From a virus: a DNA stretch of 44,319 bases. Made by a program: the position numbers and the translations under genes. Numbering within the stretch: the stretch's first letter is position 1; each line of letters begins with the position of its first letter. This document shows positions 30,168-41,700 of the stretch, in pieces. The stretch spans positions 1 to 44,319 of IMG/VR virus record IMGVR_UViG_3300042301_003756; one strand, written 5' to 3'. Below the pieces are notes generated by a model that saw only the letters and a list, made by a program, of their open reading frames with translations, had not been told where the DNA came from and did not search any database.

Positions 30168-30187
30168 CATAAAATATATACTCGCAC

Positions 30188-32653
30188 ATGAAAGAAAAAA
30201 TGACAAACGAATTGAGAAGCGCCTTTACCAGAGGGCAATCCGTGGCAATTAAGTACAACGATTCAATGCTTAGGTTACAGCATGTTATATTTGGTATTCT
30301 CACTACTGAGAATATGATATATGAGGTTATTAAGAACAAAGTCCTTGATTTTGACGTAATGGTTAATGATTTAAACGACATTAATAAGAGATTGTCGGAT
30401 TCATCAAGCGATAAACAAGATGGTATCTTACCGTTTGAACCAGAATTACAGGAAATAATAAAAGAGTGTATTGTTAGAAAAAAACCCACTGACCACATTA
30501 CAGTTGAGTTATTTTTTCTAATTTCGATGGAGAAAGATAATGCGATTGTTAAATTATTCAAGGAATATGGTTTAACAAAAACGTTTATTGCTAAAAAAAT
30601 TAAACAGTTGTCAACACCTCAATCGAGTATATTTTCTAATGATGATGAAATCCCTAAGGATAGAAAACCATTAAATGAGGCTAATAAAAATATTAAATCA
30701 AAAACACCAACGTTGGATAATTTTGGCCGTGATTTAACTGTGTTAGCGCAAGAGGGTAAATTAGACCCAGTTATTGGTCGTAGTTCTGAGGTGGAAAGAG
30801 TTTGTCAAATTCTAACGAGAAGAAAGAAAAATAACCCAATCCTTATTGGTGATCCAGGTGTTGGTAAAACAGCTATCGCTGAAAGCTTGGCAATTAAAAT
30901 CGCAAATGGTGATTGCCCAAGGCCTTTAATGAATAAACGTGTCGTAACATTGGACATGACATCGTTAGTTGCTGGTACAAAATATCGTGGTCAATTCGAA
31001 GAGAGAATTAAAGCAATCGTTGATGAAGCTAAGGATAACCCAAATGTAATCCTTTTTATTGATGAATTACATACAATCGTTGGTGCTGGTAACTCTTCTG
31101 GTTCTTTGGACGCTGCAAACGTATTTAAACCAGCTTTAGCACGTGGTGAACTTCAATGTATTGGTGCTACAACTCTTGACGAGTATCGTGAGCATATTGA
31201 AAAAGATGGTGCGCTGGATCGTAGATTCCAAAAAGTTATGGTTAACCCACCTCAATTGGATGAGACGAAACAAATCTTGATGAATATTAAAGAAAGGTAT
31301 GAAGATTTCCATAAGGTAACTTATACCGAAGAGGCTATTAATGAAATCATTGCATTGGCCGATCGTTACATTACAAATAGAGAGTTCCCTGATAAAGCTA
31401 TCGACATTATGGATGAAGCTGGTTCAAGAACTCAGGTTGCAATTAAGGCACCACAAAAAATTAAAGACCTTGAGACTAAATTAAAAGACATCAAGGAACA
31501 AAAACAACTTGTTGTTAAAACGCAAAATTTTGAACAAGCTGCACAACTTCGTGACCAAGAAAAGAAAATTATAACTGAATTAGAAAAAGAAAATTCGGTT
31601 TGGAAATTATCGATTAATGATAAAAGGAATATTGTTGATGCGGATATGATTTCTGAAGTTGTCTCAATGATGACTGGTATACCTGTTAGCAAAGTATCTG
31701 AAAATGAAATAACTAGGTTATTATCAATGGATAAAGAATTAGCTAATTGTGTAATTGGTCAGTCAGATGCAATTGATAAAGTAGTTTCATCTATTAAAAG
31801 AAATAGAACTGGTATTAGAAAACAATCTAAACCAATCGGTTCATTCTTATTTATCGGACCAACTGGTGTTGGTAAAACGGAATTAGCGAAATCTTTGGCT
31901 GAGAAAGTTTTTGGCTCACAGAATGCTATCATTCGTGTTGATATGTCAGAATATTCTGAAAAATTTAACATTAGTAAATTGATTGGAGCGCCCCCAGGAT
32001 ATGTTGGTTACAATGAAGGTGGTCAATTAACCGAGAAAGTTAAGAATAAACCATACTCTTTGGTTTTATTTGACGAGATTGAAAAAGCTCACCCAGATAT
32101 TTTTAACGTAATGCTCCAACTATTGGATGAAGGTTTCCTAACTGATGGTAATGGTAGAAAAATTAACTTTAAAAACACCATTATTATCATGACTTCAAAT
32201 ATTGGGTTAAAAGAAGTTCAAGATTTTGGTACAAAGATTGGTTTTAGTGATTCTGAAACTGAGTCCAATACTAATTCAAAAAGTATTATTGAAAAAAATC
32301 TTAAGAAAACTTTTAAACCAGAATTTATTAATCGTTTGGATGAGATTGTCTATTTTAATTACTTAACACAAGATGATGTGATTAAAATCATTGATTTACA
32401 ATTAAAAGATTTTGAGAATCATTTAAATAAAATCGGCTTTACTGTTAAAATTGATAAAAAAACTAAAGATTTTATTTTAGAAAAAGGTTTTAATAAATTA
32501 TATGGGGCAAGAGAGATCCAAAGAACCATACAAAAATATGTTGAGGATCCTATTTCTGACGAAATGTTACGTAAACAAATGCCTAAATCTGGTAAAATAG
32601 TTATAACCTATAATACTAAGGTTGAAAAAATAAACGTGAGTATTACGGAGTAA
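30188..32653 (+). CDS. clpC: ClpC-like double AAA+ unfoldase
   Basis: This 821-residue protein has a Clp N-domain (residues ~8-145; [20 protein letters not shown]). AAA+ module D1 has Walker A GDPGVGKT at 221-228, [13 protein letters not shown], and [21 protein letters not shown] short middle region contains a UVR-type motif ([15 protein letters not shown]), and module D2 has Walker A GPTGVGKT at 557-564. The short UVR-type middle domain points to ClpC rather than ClpB. In D2 the tripeptide I684-G685-F686 lies where ClpA/ClpC proteins carry the loop that docks onto ClpP. I infer a phage unfoldase that could recruit the host ClpP. It has its own promoter. Confidence 0.88.
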   Translation: MKEKMTNELRSAFTRGQSVAIKYNDSMLRLQHVIFGILTTENMIYEVIKNKVLDFDVMVNDLNDINKRLSDSSSDKQDGILPFEPELQEIIKECIVRKKPTDHITVELFFLISMEKDNAIVKLFKEYGLTKTFIAKKIKQLSTPQSSIFSNDDEIPKDRKPLNEANKNIKSKTPTLDNFGRDLTVLAQEGKLDPVIGRSSEVERVCQILTRRKKNNPILIGDPGVGKTAIAESLAIKIANGDCPRPLMNKRVVTLDMTSLVAGTKYRGQFEERIKAIVDEAKDNPNVILFIDELHTIVGAGNSSGSLDAANVFKPALARGELQCIGATTLDEYREHIEKDGALDRRFQKVMVNPPQLDETKQILMNIKERYEDFHKVTYTEEAINEIIALADRYITNREFPDKAIDIMDEAGSRTQVAIKAPQKIKDLETKLKDIKEQKQLVVKTQNFEQAAQLRDQEKKIITELEKENSVWKLSINDKRNIVDADMISEVVSMMTGIPVSKVSENEITRLLSMDKELANCVIGQSDAIDKVVSSIKRNRTGIRKQSKPIGSFLFIGPTGVGKTELAKSLAEKVFGSQNAIIRVDMSEYSEKFNISKLIGAPPGYVGYNEGGQLTEKVKNKPYSLVLFDEIEKAHPDIFNVMLQLLDEGFLTDGNGRKINFKNTIIIMTSNIGLKEVQDFGTKIGFSDSETESNTNSKSIIEKNLKKTFKPEFINRLDEIVYFNYLTQDDVIKIIDLQLKDFENHLNKIGFTVKIDKKTKDFILEKGFNKLYGAREIQRTIQKYVEDPISDEMLRKQMPKSGKIVITYNTKVEKINVSITE

Positions 32654-32675
32654 AAAAAAATAAGTAAAAAAAAAC

Positions 32676-32759
32676 TTGTTACTGTTGCCTTATTGAGTTT
32701 TAGTACTATTTATATGTTAGTAAGTTTAAACTAACATATATAAATGGCAACAGTAACAA
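32676..32759 (+). promoter_or_regulatory. Nested inverted repeats around the start codon of the giant fibre gene
   Basis: TTGTTACTGTTGCC (32676-32689) is perfectly complementary to GGCAACAGTAACAA (32746-32759). The latter contains the G of the start codon and the next four codons. Inside, TATATGTTAG (32711-32720) pairs with CTAACATATA (32731-32740). The folded leader RNA would bury the translation start. It could also block readthrough from the clpC-like gene. Confidence 0.7.
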
Positions 32760-35700
32760 TTTATCTTAGAGATGATCTAGGAAGGGCACTATCCTATGCG
32801 GAATTAGATGCTAACTTCCAGAATATAAAGGACGTTATAGAAAATCTTGGAATAGATGATCTATCAGACGTTGTAATAAGTGGCCCCAATGAAGGGGACA
32901 TTTTAGTTTGGAATAATACCACACTTCAGTGGGAAAATACCCAAGATCTTAAAGGGATATACACCCTAAATCAATTATTTGTTACTGGTATGACCGAAAA
33001 TAGTTCTCCAAACTATTTCGTGTCGTTTAATTCTGCTACTGGTGAATATTCTTATTCACCCTTATTAGCAGGTACATCTGGTACCGCTGGTACTTCAGGT
33101 TATTCAGGTTTAGGTGGTTCTTACGGTACTTCTGGTGAGTCAGGAACATCTGGTTCAACGGGATCAGATGGTTCTTCAGGAAATGATGGTAGTTTTGGTA
33201 CTTCTGGTGTTTCAGGTGAATCAGGATCAACTGGAACTTCAGGTGAAAGTGGTGCAGATGGTTCCAACGGAACTTCAGGTATAAGTGGCGATAGCGGTTC
33301 TACAGGATCCGATGGTTCTTCAGGTAATGACGGTAGTTTTGGTACTTCTGGTCAATCAGGGGAATCAGGATCAACTGGTACAGATGGTTCTTCGGGGAAT
33401 GATGGTTCTAACGGAACAAGTGGTCAATCAGGTGAATCTGGTTCAACTGGTTCAGATGGTTCTTCGGGGAATGATGGTTCTTTTGGTACAAGTGGTATTT
33501 CGGGTGAAAGCGGATCTACAGGAACAGATGGTAGTTCGGGTAACGATGGTAGCTTTGGTACATCTGGTGTTAGTGGAGAAAGTGGGAGCACGGGTTCAGA
33601 TGGATCTTCAGGAGCAGACGGTAGTTTTGGAACTTCAGGTATATCAGGTGAAAGTGGTTCTTCGGGAACAAATGGCGAAAGCGGTAATGACGGTTCCAAC
33701 GGAACTTCAGGTATAAGTGGCGATAGCGGTTCAACTGGTTCAGACGGTTCTTCAGGAGCGGATGGTTCTTTTGGTACAAGTGGTGTTTCAGGTGAAAGCG
33801 GTTCAACTGGTACTTCTGGTTTAAATGGTGTTGATGGTAGTTCTGGTGTTTCAGGTTCAGATGGTACATCTGGATTATCTGGTGTTGATGGTAGTTTTGG
33901 TACTTCAGGGTTGTCAGGTGAGTCTGGATCAACAGGTTCTGACGGTTCTTCAGGAAATGATGGTAGTTTTGGAACATCTGGTCAATCAGGAGAATCTGGT
34001 AGCACAGGTACTGACGGTTCTTCAGGAAATGACGGTAGTTTTGGTACAAGTGGTCAATCGGGTGAAAGTGGAAGCAACGGAACTTCAGGTGAAAGTGGTA
34101 ATGACGGTTCCAATGGAACTTCAGGTATAAGTGGAGAAAGTGGTAGCACTGGCACAGACGGTTTATCGGGTGCTGATGGTTCATTCGGAACATCTGGTCA
34201 ATCAGGCGAAAGCGGATCAACAGGTACAGATGGTAGTAGTGGTGATAATGGTTCCAATGGGACTTCAGGTGTTTCAGGGGAATCTGGAAGCACAGGGTCC
34301 GATGGATCTTCAGGAAATGATGGTTCATTTGGTACAAGTGGTTTAAGTGGTGAGTCAGGATCTACAGGATCCAATGGATCTTCAGGTAATGACGGTAGTT
34401 TTGGAACAAGTGGTATTTCAGGTGAAAGTGGTTCAACTGGAACTGATGGTAGTTCAGGAAATGACGGTTCCAACGGAACTTCTGGTATTTCAGGTGAAAG
34501 CGGTTCTACAGGATCCGATGGTTCTTCAGGTAATGACGGTTCTTTTGGAACCTCTGGATTGTCAGGTGAATCTGGTAGTACGGGTACTAACGGTTCTTCG
34601 GGGAATGATGGTTCCAACGGAACTTCAGGTGAAAGTGGTGAAAGTGGATCGACTGGAACAGATGGTACTTCGGGGAATGATGGTTCCAACGGAACTTCAG
34701 GTATAAGCGGTGAAAGCGGATCGACTGGTACAGATGGATCTTCAGGAAATGATGGTAGTTTTGGTACGAGTGGTGTTTCTGGTGAATCTGGTAGTACGGG
34801 TTCTGACGGTAGTAGTGGAAATGACGGATCTTTTGGGACAAGTGGTATATCAGGTGAAAGTGGTAGCACTGGAACAGATGGAAGTTCAGGAAATGAGGGT
34901 TCCAACGGAACTTCTGGTATAAGTGGCGAGTCAGGTAGTACTGGTTCTGATGGTACTTCAGGTAATGACGGTAGTTTTGGGACAAGTGGTATATCAGGTG
35001 AAAGTGGTAGCACTGGAACAGATGGAAGTTCAGGAAATGAGGGTTCCAACGGAACTTCTGGTTTATCAGGTGAATCAGGATCAACTGGTTCTGACGGTTC
35101 TTCAGGAGCGGATGGTAGTTTTGGTACTTCGGGGGTTTCTGGTGAATCAGGCTCAACTGGTACTTCTGGTTTAAATGGTGTTGATGGTAGTTCGGGTATC
35201 TCTGGATCAGATGGTACATCTGGATTATCTGGTGTTGATGGTTCATTTGGTACAAGTGGTTTAAGTGGTGAATCAGGATCTACGGGATCCAATGGATCTT
35301 CAGGAAATGATGGTTCATTCGGAACTTCTGGTGAGTCAGGAACATCTGGTTCAACGGGATCAGATGGTTCTTCAGGAAATGATGGTAGTTTTGGTACTTC
35401 TGGTGTTTCAGGTGAATCAGGATCAACAGGTACAGATGGTAGTAGTGGTGAAAATGGGTCATTTGGTACAAGTGGTGTTTCAGGCGAAAGTGGTTCTACG
35501 GGCACAGATGGTTCTTCAGGAAACGATGGTTCCTTCGGAACTTCAGGTATAAGTGGTGAAAGTGGTTCCACAGGATCCGATGGATCTTCAGGAAATGATG
35601 GTAGTTTTGGTACGAGTGGTGTTTCTGGTGAATCTGGTAGTAATGGTACAGACGGTAGTAGTGGTAATGATGGTTCCAACGGAACTTCAGGTTTAAGTGG

Positions 35701-38700
35701 TGAATCAGGATCTACAGGTAGTGACGGTACGTCAGGTAATGACGGTTCATTCGGAACCTCAGGTCTATCAGGTGAAAGTGGATCGACTGGAACAGATGGA
35801 TCTTCAGGAAATGATGGTTCATTTGGTACAAGTGGTTTAAGTGGTGAGTCAGGTAGTACAGGTTCTGACGGTTCTTCAGGAGCGGATGGTAGTTTTGGTA
35901 CTTCTGGTCAATCAGGTGAAAGTGGATCGACTGGAACAGATGGAAGTTCAGGTAACGATGGTTCTAACGGGACTTCAGGTTTAAGTGGTGAATCTGGTTC
36001 AACTGGAACAGATGGATCGAGTGGTTTAGATGGTTCTTTCGGAACATCTGGTCAATCAGGGGAATCTGGTAGTACAGGTAGTGATGGTTCAAGTGGTGCT
36101 GACGGTAGTTTTGGTACTTCAGGATTGTCAGGTGAATCTGGATCAACAGGTACTAATGGTAGTAGCGGTGATAATGGTTCCAATGGAACTTCAGGTGTTT
36201 CTGGTGAATCAGGGTCAACTGGTTCAGATGGTTCTTCAGGAAATGACGGTTCTAACGGAACAAGTGGTATATCAGGTGAATCTGGTAGTACAGGTACTGA
36301 CGGTTCTTCAGGAAATGACGGATCGTTTGGAACTTCAGGCCAATCAGGCGAATCGGGGTCAACTGGTTCAGATGGTACATCAGGTAACGATGGTAGTTTT
36401 GGTACGAGTGGTGTTTCTGGTGAATCTGGAAGTACTGGTAGCAATGGATCTAGTGGTGATAATGGTTCCAATGGAACTTCAGGTTTAAGTGGTGAAAGTG
36501 GTTCTACAGGATCCGATGGTAGTAGTGGTGATAATGGTTCCAATGGGACTTCAGGTGTTTCAGGGGAATCTGGAAGCACAGGGTCCGATGGATCTTCAGG
36601 AAATGATGGTTCTAATGGAACTTCTGGTGTTTCTGGTGAATCGGGTTCTACAGGGTCCGATGGTTCTTCAGGAGCAGACGGTTCATTTGGTACAAGTGGT
36701 CAAAGTGGGGAGTCAGGTTCAAATGGTAGTGATGGTTCTTCAGGTTTAAATGGTGTTAATGGCGTAAGTGGGGTCTCAGGTTCAGATGGTACATCTGGTT
36801 TATCAGGTGTAGATGGTTCTAACGGTACTTCAGGTTTAAGTGGTGAAAGTGGTAGCACAGGTAGTGACGGTTCTTCAGGAAATGATGGATCTTATGGCAC
36901 ATCTGGTCAATCAGGTACGTCTGGGTCAACTGGGTCTGACGGTTCTTCAGGAAATGACGGTAGTTTTGGAACATCTGGATTGTCAGGTGAATCAGGTTCA
37001 ACTGGTACAGATGGTTCTTCAGGAAACGATGGTTCCAATGGAACTTCAGGTATAAGTGGTGATAGTTCTTCTTCAGGTACATCAGGGTCAAGTGGATCAA
37101 ATGGTACTTTAGGTATAGATGGTGAAAGTAATTTGTCATCAACGTCAGGAACTTCAGGTAGTTCGGGTTCAACTGGAACATCAGGTATTGGTGGGGATAG
37201 TAATTTGTCATCAACGTCAGGAACATCTGGATCAAGCGGTTCCTCAGGATCAACTGGTACAAATGGTACTGCTGGTGCGTCAGGTTTAAGTCAATTTTCA
37301 GGTTCTTCAGGAACAGCTGGTTCTACAGGTACAAATGGTACTTCTGGTTTATCAGCAAACTCAGGATCATCAGCAACTTCAGGTAGCTCTGCAACTTCAG
37401 GTTCTAATGGTTCATCAGGAGCGTCAGCTTCTTCAGGTACATCTGCAACTTCAGGAACTGCGGGTTCTTCAGGCTTAAGTGCATCATCGGGTTCGTCAGC
37501 GACTTCAGGTACAAACGGTACCTCAGGTTTAGCCGCTAATAGTGGTTCATCAGCAACTTCAGCTACATCAGGTAGTTCAGGTTCAGCTGGTACAAGTGGG
37601 GCTTCTGCATTAAGTGGTAGTTCAGCTACATCAGGATCATCAGCTTCTTCAGGCACATCTGCAACTAGTGGTTCTTCAGCTACAAGTGGTACGTCAGCTA
37701 CATCAGGTTCATCAGGGGCATCTGCTTCTTCAGGAACATCAGCATCATCTGGTTCTTCTGCTACTTCAGGTACAAATGGTACCTCAGGATTGGCGGCTAA
37801 TAGTGGTTCAAGTGGGTCATCCGCTTCTTCAGGAACTTCTGGTACAGCTGGATCAAGCGGTTCTGCTGGTTCTTCAGGTGCATCAGCATCTTCAGGAACA
37901 TCAGCATCATCTGGTTCATCTGCAACTTCAGGAACAGCTGGTACAAGTGGTTTATCAGCTAATTCAGGATCATCTGCTACAAGTGGTTCATCAGCAACTT
38001 CGGGTACAACAGGTACAAGTGGTTTAAGTGGTTCAAGTAAAACATCTGGTTCATCAGGAACTTCAGGTTCAAGTGGGGTTGATGGTGCTGATGGTATTTC
38101 AGCTATTTCAGCTACATCAGGAACTTCAGGTTCTTCAGGAACAAATGGTACTGGTGGTTTATCAGGTAATAGTGGGTCTTCAGCAACTTCAGGTAGCTCT
38201 GCTACAAGTGGTACGGCTGGATCTTCAGGTTTAAGTTCTTCTGCTGGGTCTTCAGCAACAAGTGGAACTTCAGGTTCAACAGGTTCTGCTGGTTCATCAG
38301 GGGCTTCCGCTTCTTCAGGAACATCAGCATCGTCTGGTAGTTCAGCTACTTCAGGTACAAATGGTACTTCTGGTTTAGCCGCTAATTCAGGTAGTTCGGG
38401 TTCAGCTGGTTCTTCAGGAACTTCTGCGACATCAGGATCTTCAGGTTCAGCTGGGTCAAGTGGTGCGTCAGCATCTTCAGGAACTTCTGCATCAAGTGGT
38501 AGTTCGGCTACTTCTGGTACAAATGGTACTTCTGGTTTAGCCGCTAATAGTGGTTCTTCAGCAACTTCTGGTAGCTCTGCTACCTCAGGGACAGCTGGAT
38601 CTTCAGGTTTAAGTGCATCATCTGGAAGTTCAGCTTCTTCAGGTACTTCAGGTACAAGTGGATCAGCTGGTTCTTCAGGTGCTTCAGCTTCTTCAGGTAC

Positions 38701-41700
38701 ATCAGCAAGTTCTGGTTCTTCTGCTACAAGTGGAACAAACGGTACTTCGGGATTGAGTTCAAATAGTGGTTCTTCAGCAACTTCAGGTAGCTCTGCTACG
38801 TCAGGAACAGCTGGAAGTTCAGGTTTAAGCGCAAGTTCTGGTTCATCTGCTACAAGTGGAACTTCGGGTTCTTCAGGTTCAGCTGGTTCAAGTGGTGCTT
38901 CAGCTTCTTCAGGAACATCTGCTTCAAGTGGATCTTCAGCAACTTCAGGTACAAATGGTACTTCAGGTTTAGCCGCAAATTCAGGGTCATCTGCTACAAG
39001 TGGGTCATCAGCAACAAGCGGTACATCAGGTTCTTCAGGAAGTTCAGCTTCTTCAGGAACCGCAGGTTCGAGTGGAAATAGTAATAGTTCTGGTTCGTCA
39101 GGTACATCAGGTAGCTCAGCTACATCAGGTACAAATGGTACATCAGGATTATCTTCAAATAGTGGTAGCTCCGCTACATCAGGGTCTTCAGCAACTTCTG
39201 GAACCGCAGGTTCATCAGGGTTGAGTGCAAGTTCTGGTAGTTCAGCTACATCAGGAACAGCTGGTTCTTCAGGATCAGCAGGTTCATCAGGTGCATCAGC
39301 ATCTTCAGGAACATCTGCTTCTTCTGGTTCATCTGCGACTTCAGGTACAAATGGTACAAGTGGTTTAAGTGCATTAAGTGGATCTTCAGCAACATCAGGT
39401 AGCTCTGCTACAAGTGGTACCACTGGAAGTTCTGGTTTATCTGCTTCAAGTGGGTCTTCAGCAACTTCAGGAACATCTGGATCTTCTGGTTCTAATGGTT
39501 CTTCAGGTGCTTCAGCATCTTCTGGTACATCCGCATCTTCTGGTAGTTCCGCAACTTCAGGTACAAATGGTACATCTGGGTTGAGTTCAAATAGTGGTAG
39601 CTCTGCTACTTCAGGTTCATCAGCAACTTCAGGTACATCTGGATCTTCTGGTTTAAGTTCAACTTCTGGATCTTCAGGATCAAGTGGTTCTGCTGGTTCA
39701 ACAGGTTCCAAAGGAACATCTGGTCAAAGTGCTGATTCAGGTTCTTCAGGTTCTTCTGGTAGTACTGGTACAAATGGTACGTCAGGATTGAGTGCTAATT
39801 CAGGTTCTTCAGCAACAAGTGGTTCTTCAGCAACAAGTGGTTCTTCAGGTTCAGCTGGTACAAGTGGGGCATCTGCTTTAAGCGGATCCTCAGCAACATC
39901 TGGTTCATCTGCAACCTCTGGTACAAACGGTACATCGGGATTGTCAGCAAATAGCGGTTCATCTGCGACTTCAGGTAGCTCCGCTACTTCAGGTACAGCT
40001 GGGTCTTCTGGTTTAAGTTCTTCATCAGGAAGTTCTGCGACATCAGGAACCTCAGGGTCAACTGGTTCTAACGGTTCATCAGGATTGAGTGCTTCATCGG
40101 GAACATCCGCTTCATCAGGATCAAGTGCAACATCGGGTACAAACGGTACATCAGGTTTGAGTTCTAATTCAGGTTCGTCTGCAACTTCAGGTAGCTCTGC
40201 CACAAGTGGTACGGCTGGCTCTTCTGGTTTATCCGCTTCATCAGGATCAAGCGCAACATCAGGGACTTCAGCATCTTCTGGTTCTGCTGGTACTTCAGGT
40301 GCTTCAGCATCTTCTGGAACTTCAGCATCAAGTGGTAGTTCAGCAACAAGTGGTACAAATGGTACTTCAGGTTTAAGCGCAAATAGCGGATCAAGTGCAA
40401 CTTCAGGTTCTTCAGCAACCTCAGGTTCAAATGGTTCAAGCGGATCATCAGCATCTTCAGGAACAGCTGGTTCATCAGGTAATAGTAATAGTTCAGGAAC
40501 TTCAGGTTCAAGTGGATCTTCAGCTACTTCAGGTACATCTGGTAGTTCAGGTTCTGCTGGTACTTCAGGTTCTAGTGCAAATAGTGGATCAAGTGCTTCA
40601 TCAGGAACTTCAGCAACCTCAGGTTCTGCTGGTTCTAATGGAACATCTGGTTTATCAGGTAATAGTGGTTCATCCGCAACTTCAGGTAGCTCAGCTACTT
40701 CAGGAACAACAGGTACTTCTGGTAGCTCTGCATTGAGTGGCTCAGCTGGTAGTGCGGGTACTTCAGCAACAAGTGGAACAGCTGGTAGCTCAGGTTTATC
40801 AGCATCTTCAGGTTCATCAGCAACTTCTGGTACTGCTGGGTCATCTGGATCTAATGGATCATCTGGTTTAAGCGCATCAAGCGGTACATCAGCATCTTCA
40901 GGTTCAAGTGCAACATCGGGTACAAACGGTACATCAGGTTTAAGTGCTAATAGTGGTAGCTCCGCTACATCAGGTAGTTCAGCAACAAGCGGTACTTCAG
41001 GTTCAGCTGGTTCTTCAGCATCTTCAGGAACTGCGGGTAGTTCAGGTGCTTCTGCATCTTCAGCTACATCAGGAACATCAGGTTCTAGTGGATCATCAGC
41101 ATCTTCAGGAACATCAGGTTCTAGCGCATTGAGTGGTTCTTCAGCTACATCAGGAACATCAGCAACGAGTGGGTCAGCTGGTAGCGCAGGTACTTCAGGT
41201 ATAAGTGCTAACTCTGGTTCTTCTGCTACATCAGGATCTTCTGCTACTTCAGGTACAACAGGTACTTCTGGTAGATCGGGTGATTCAGGTTCAAGTGCAT
41301 CTTCTGGTTCTTCAGCGACTTCAGGAACCGCAGGGTCTTCAGGATTGAGTTCATCGTCTGGTTCTTCGGCTACTTCTGGTACTTCTGGTTCAACAGGTTC
41401 TAACGGTTCTTCAGGAGCTTCAGCATCTTCAGGAACTTCAGCGAGTTCTGGTTCATCAGCAACCTCTGGTACAAATGGTACTTCAGGTTTAGCTGCAAAT
41501 AGTGGATCAAGTGGTACGTCAGCATCTTCTGGTACAACTGGTACTGCTGGTACAAATGGTTTATCTCAATTAAGCGGATCTTCAGCAACTTCAGGTAGCT
41601 CTGCTACTTCAGGAACAGCTGGTAGCTCAGGATTGAGCGCTTCTTCAGGTAGTGCAGGTTCATCAGCAACTTCTGGAACAACAGGTACTTCTGGTAGTTC

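Noticed and set aside
34198-35679. Long antisense open frame (493 codons) rich in Pro/Glu/Ser
   Set aside because: It is the mirror of the Gly-X-Y repeat: reverse complements of GGT/TCA/GAA codons give Pro, Glu and Ser without stops. No start context or domain supports it.
37291-39711. Antisense open frame of 806 codons rich in Pro/Val/Ala/Glu
   Set aside because: It arises from the same repeat effect in the Gly/Ala triplet zone of the giant fibre gene.
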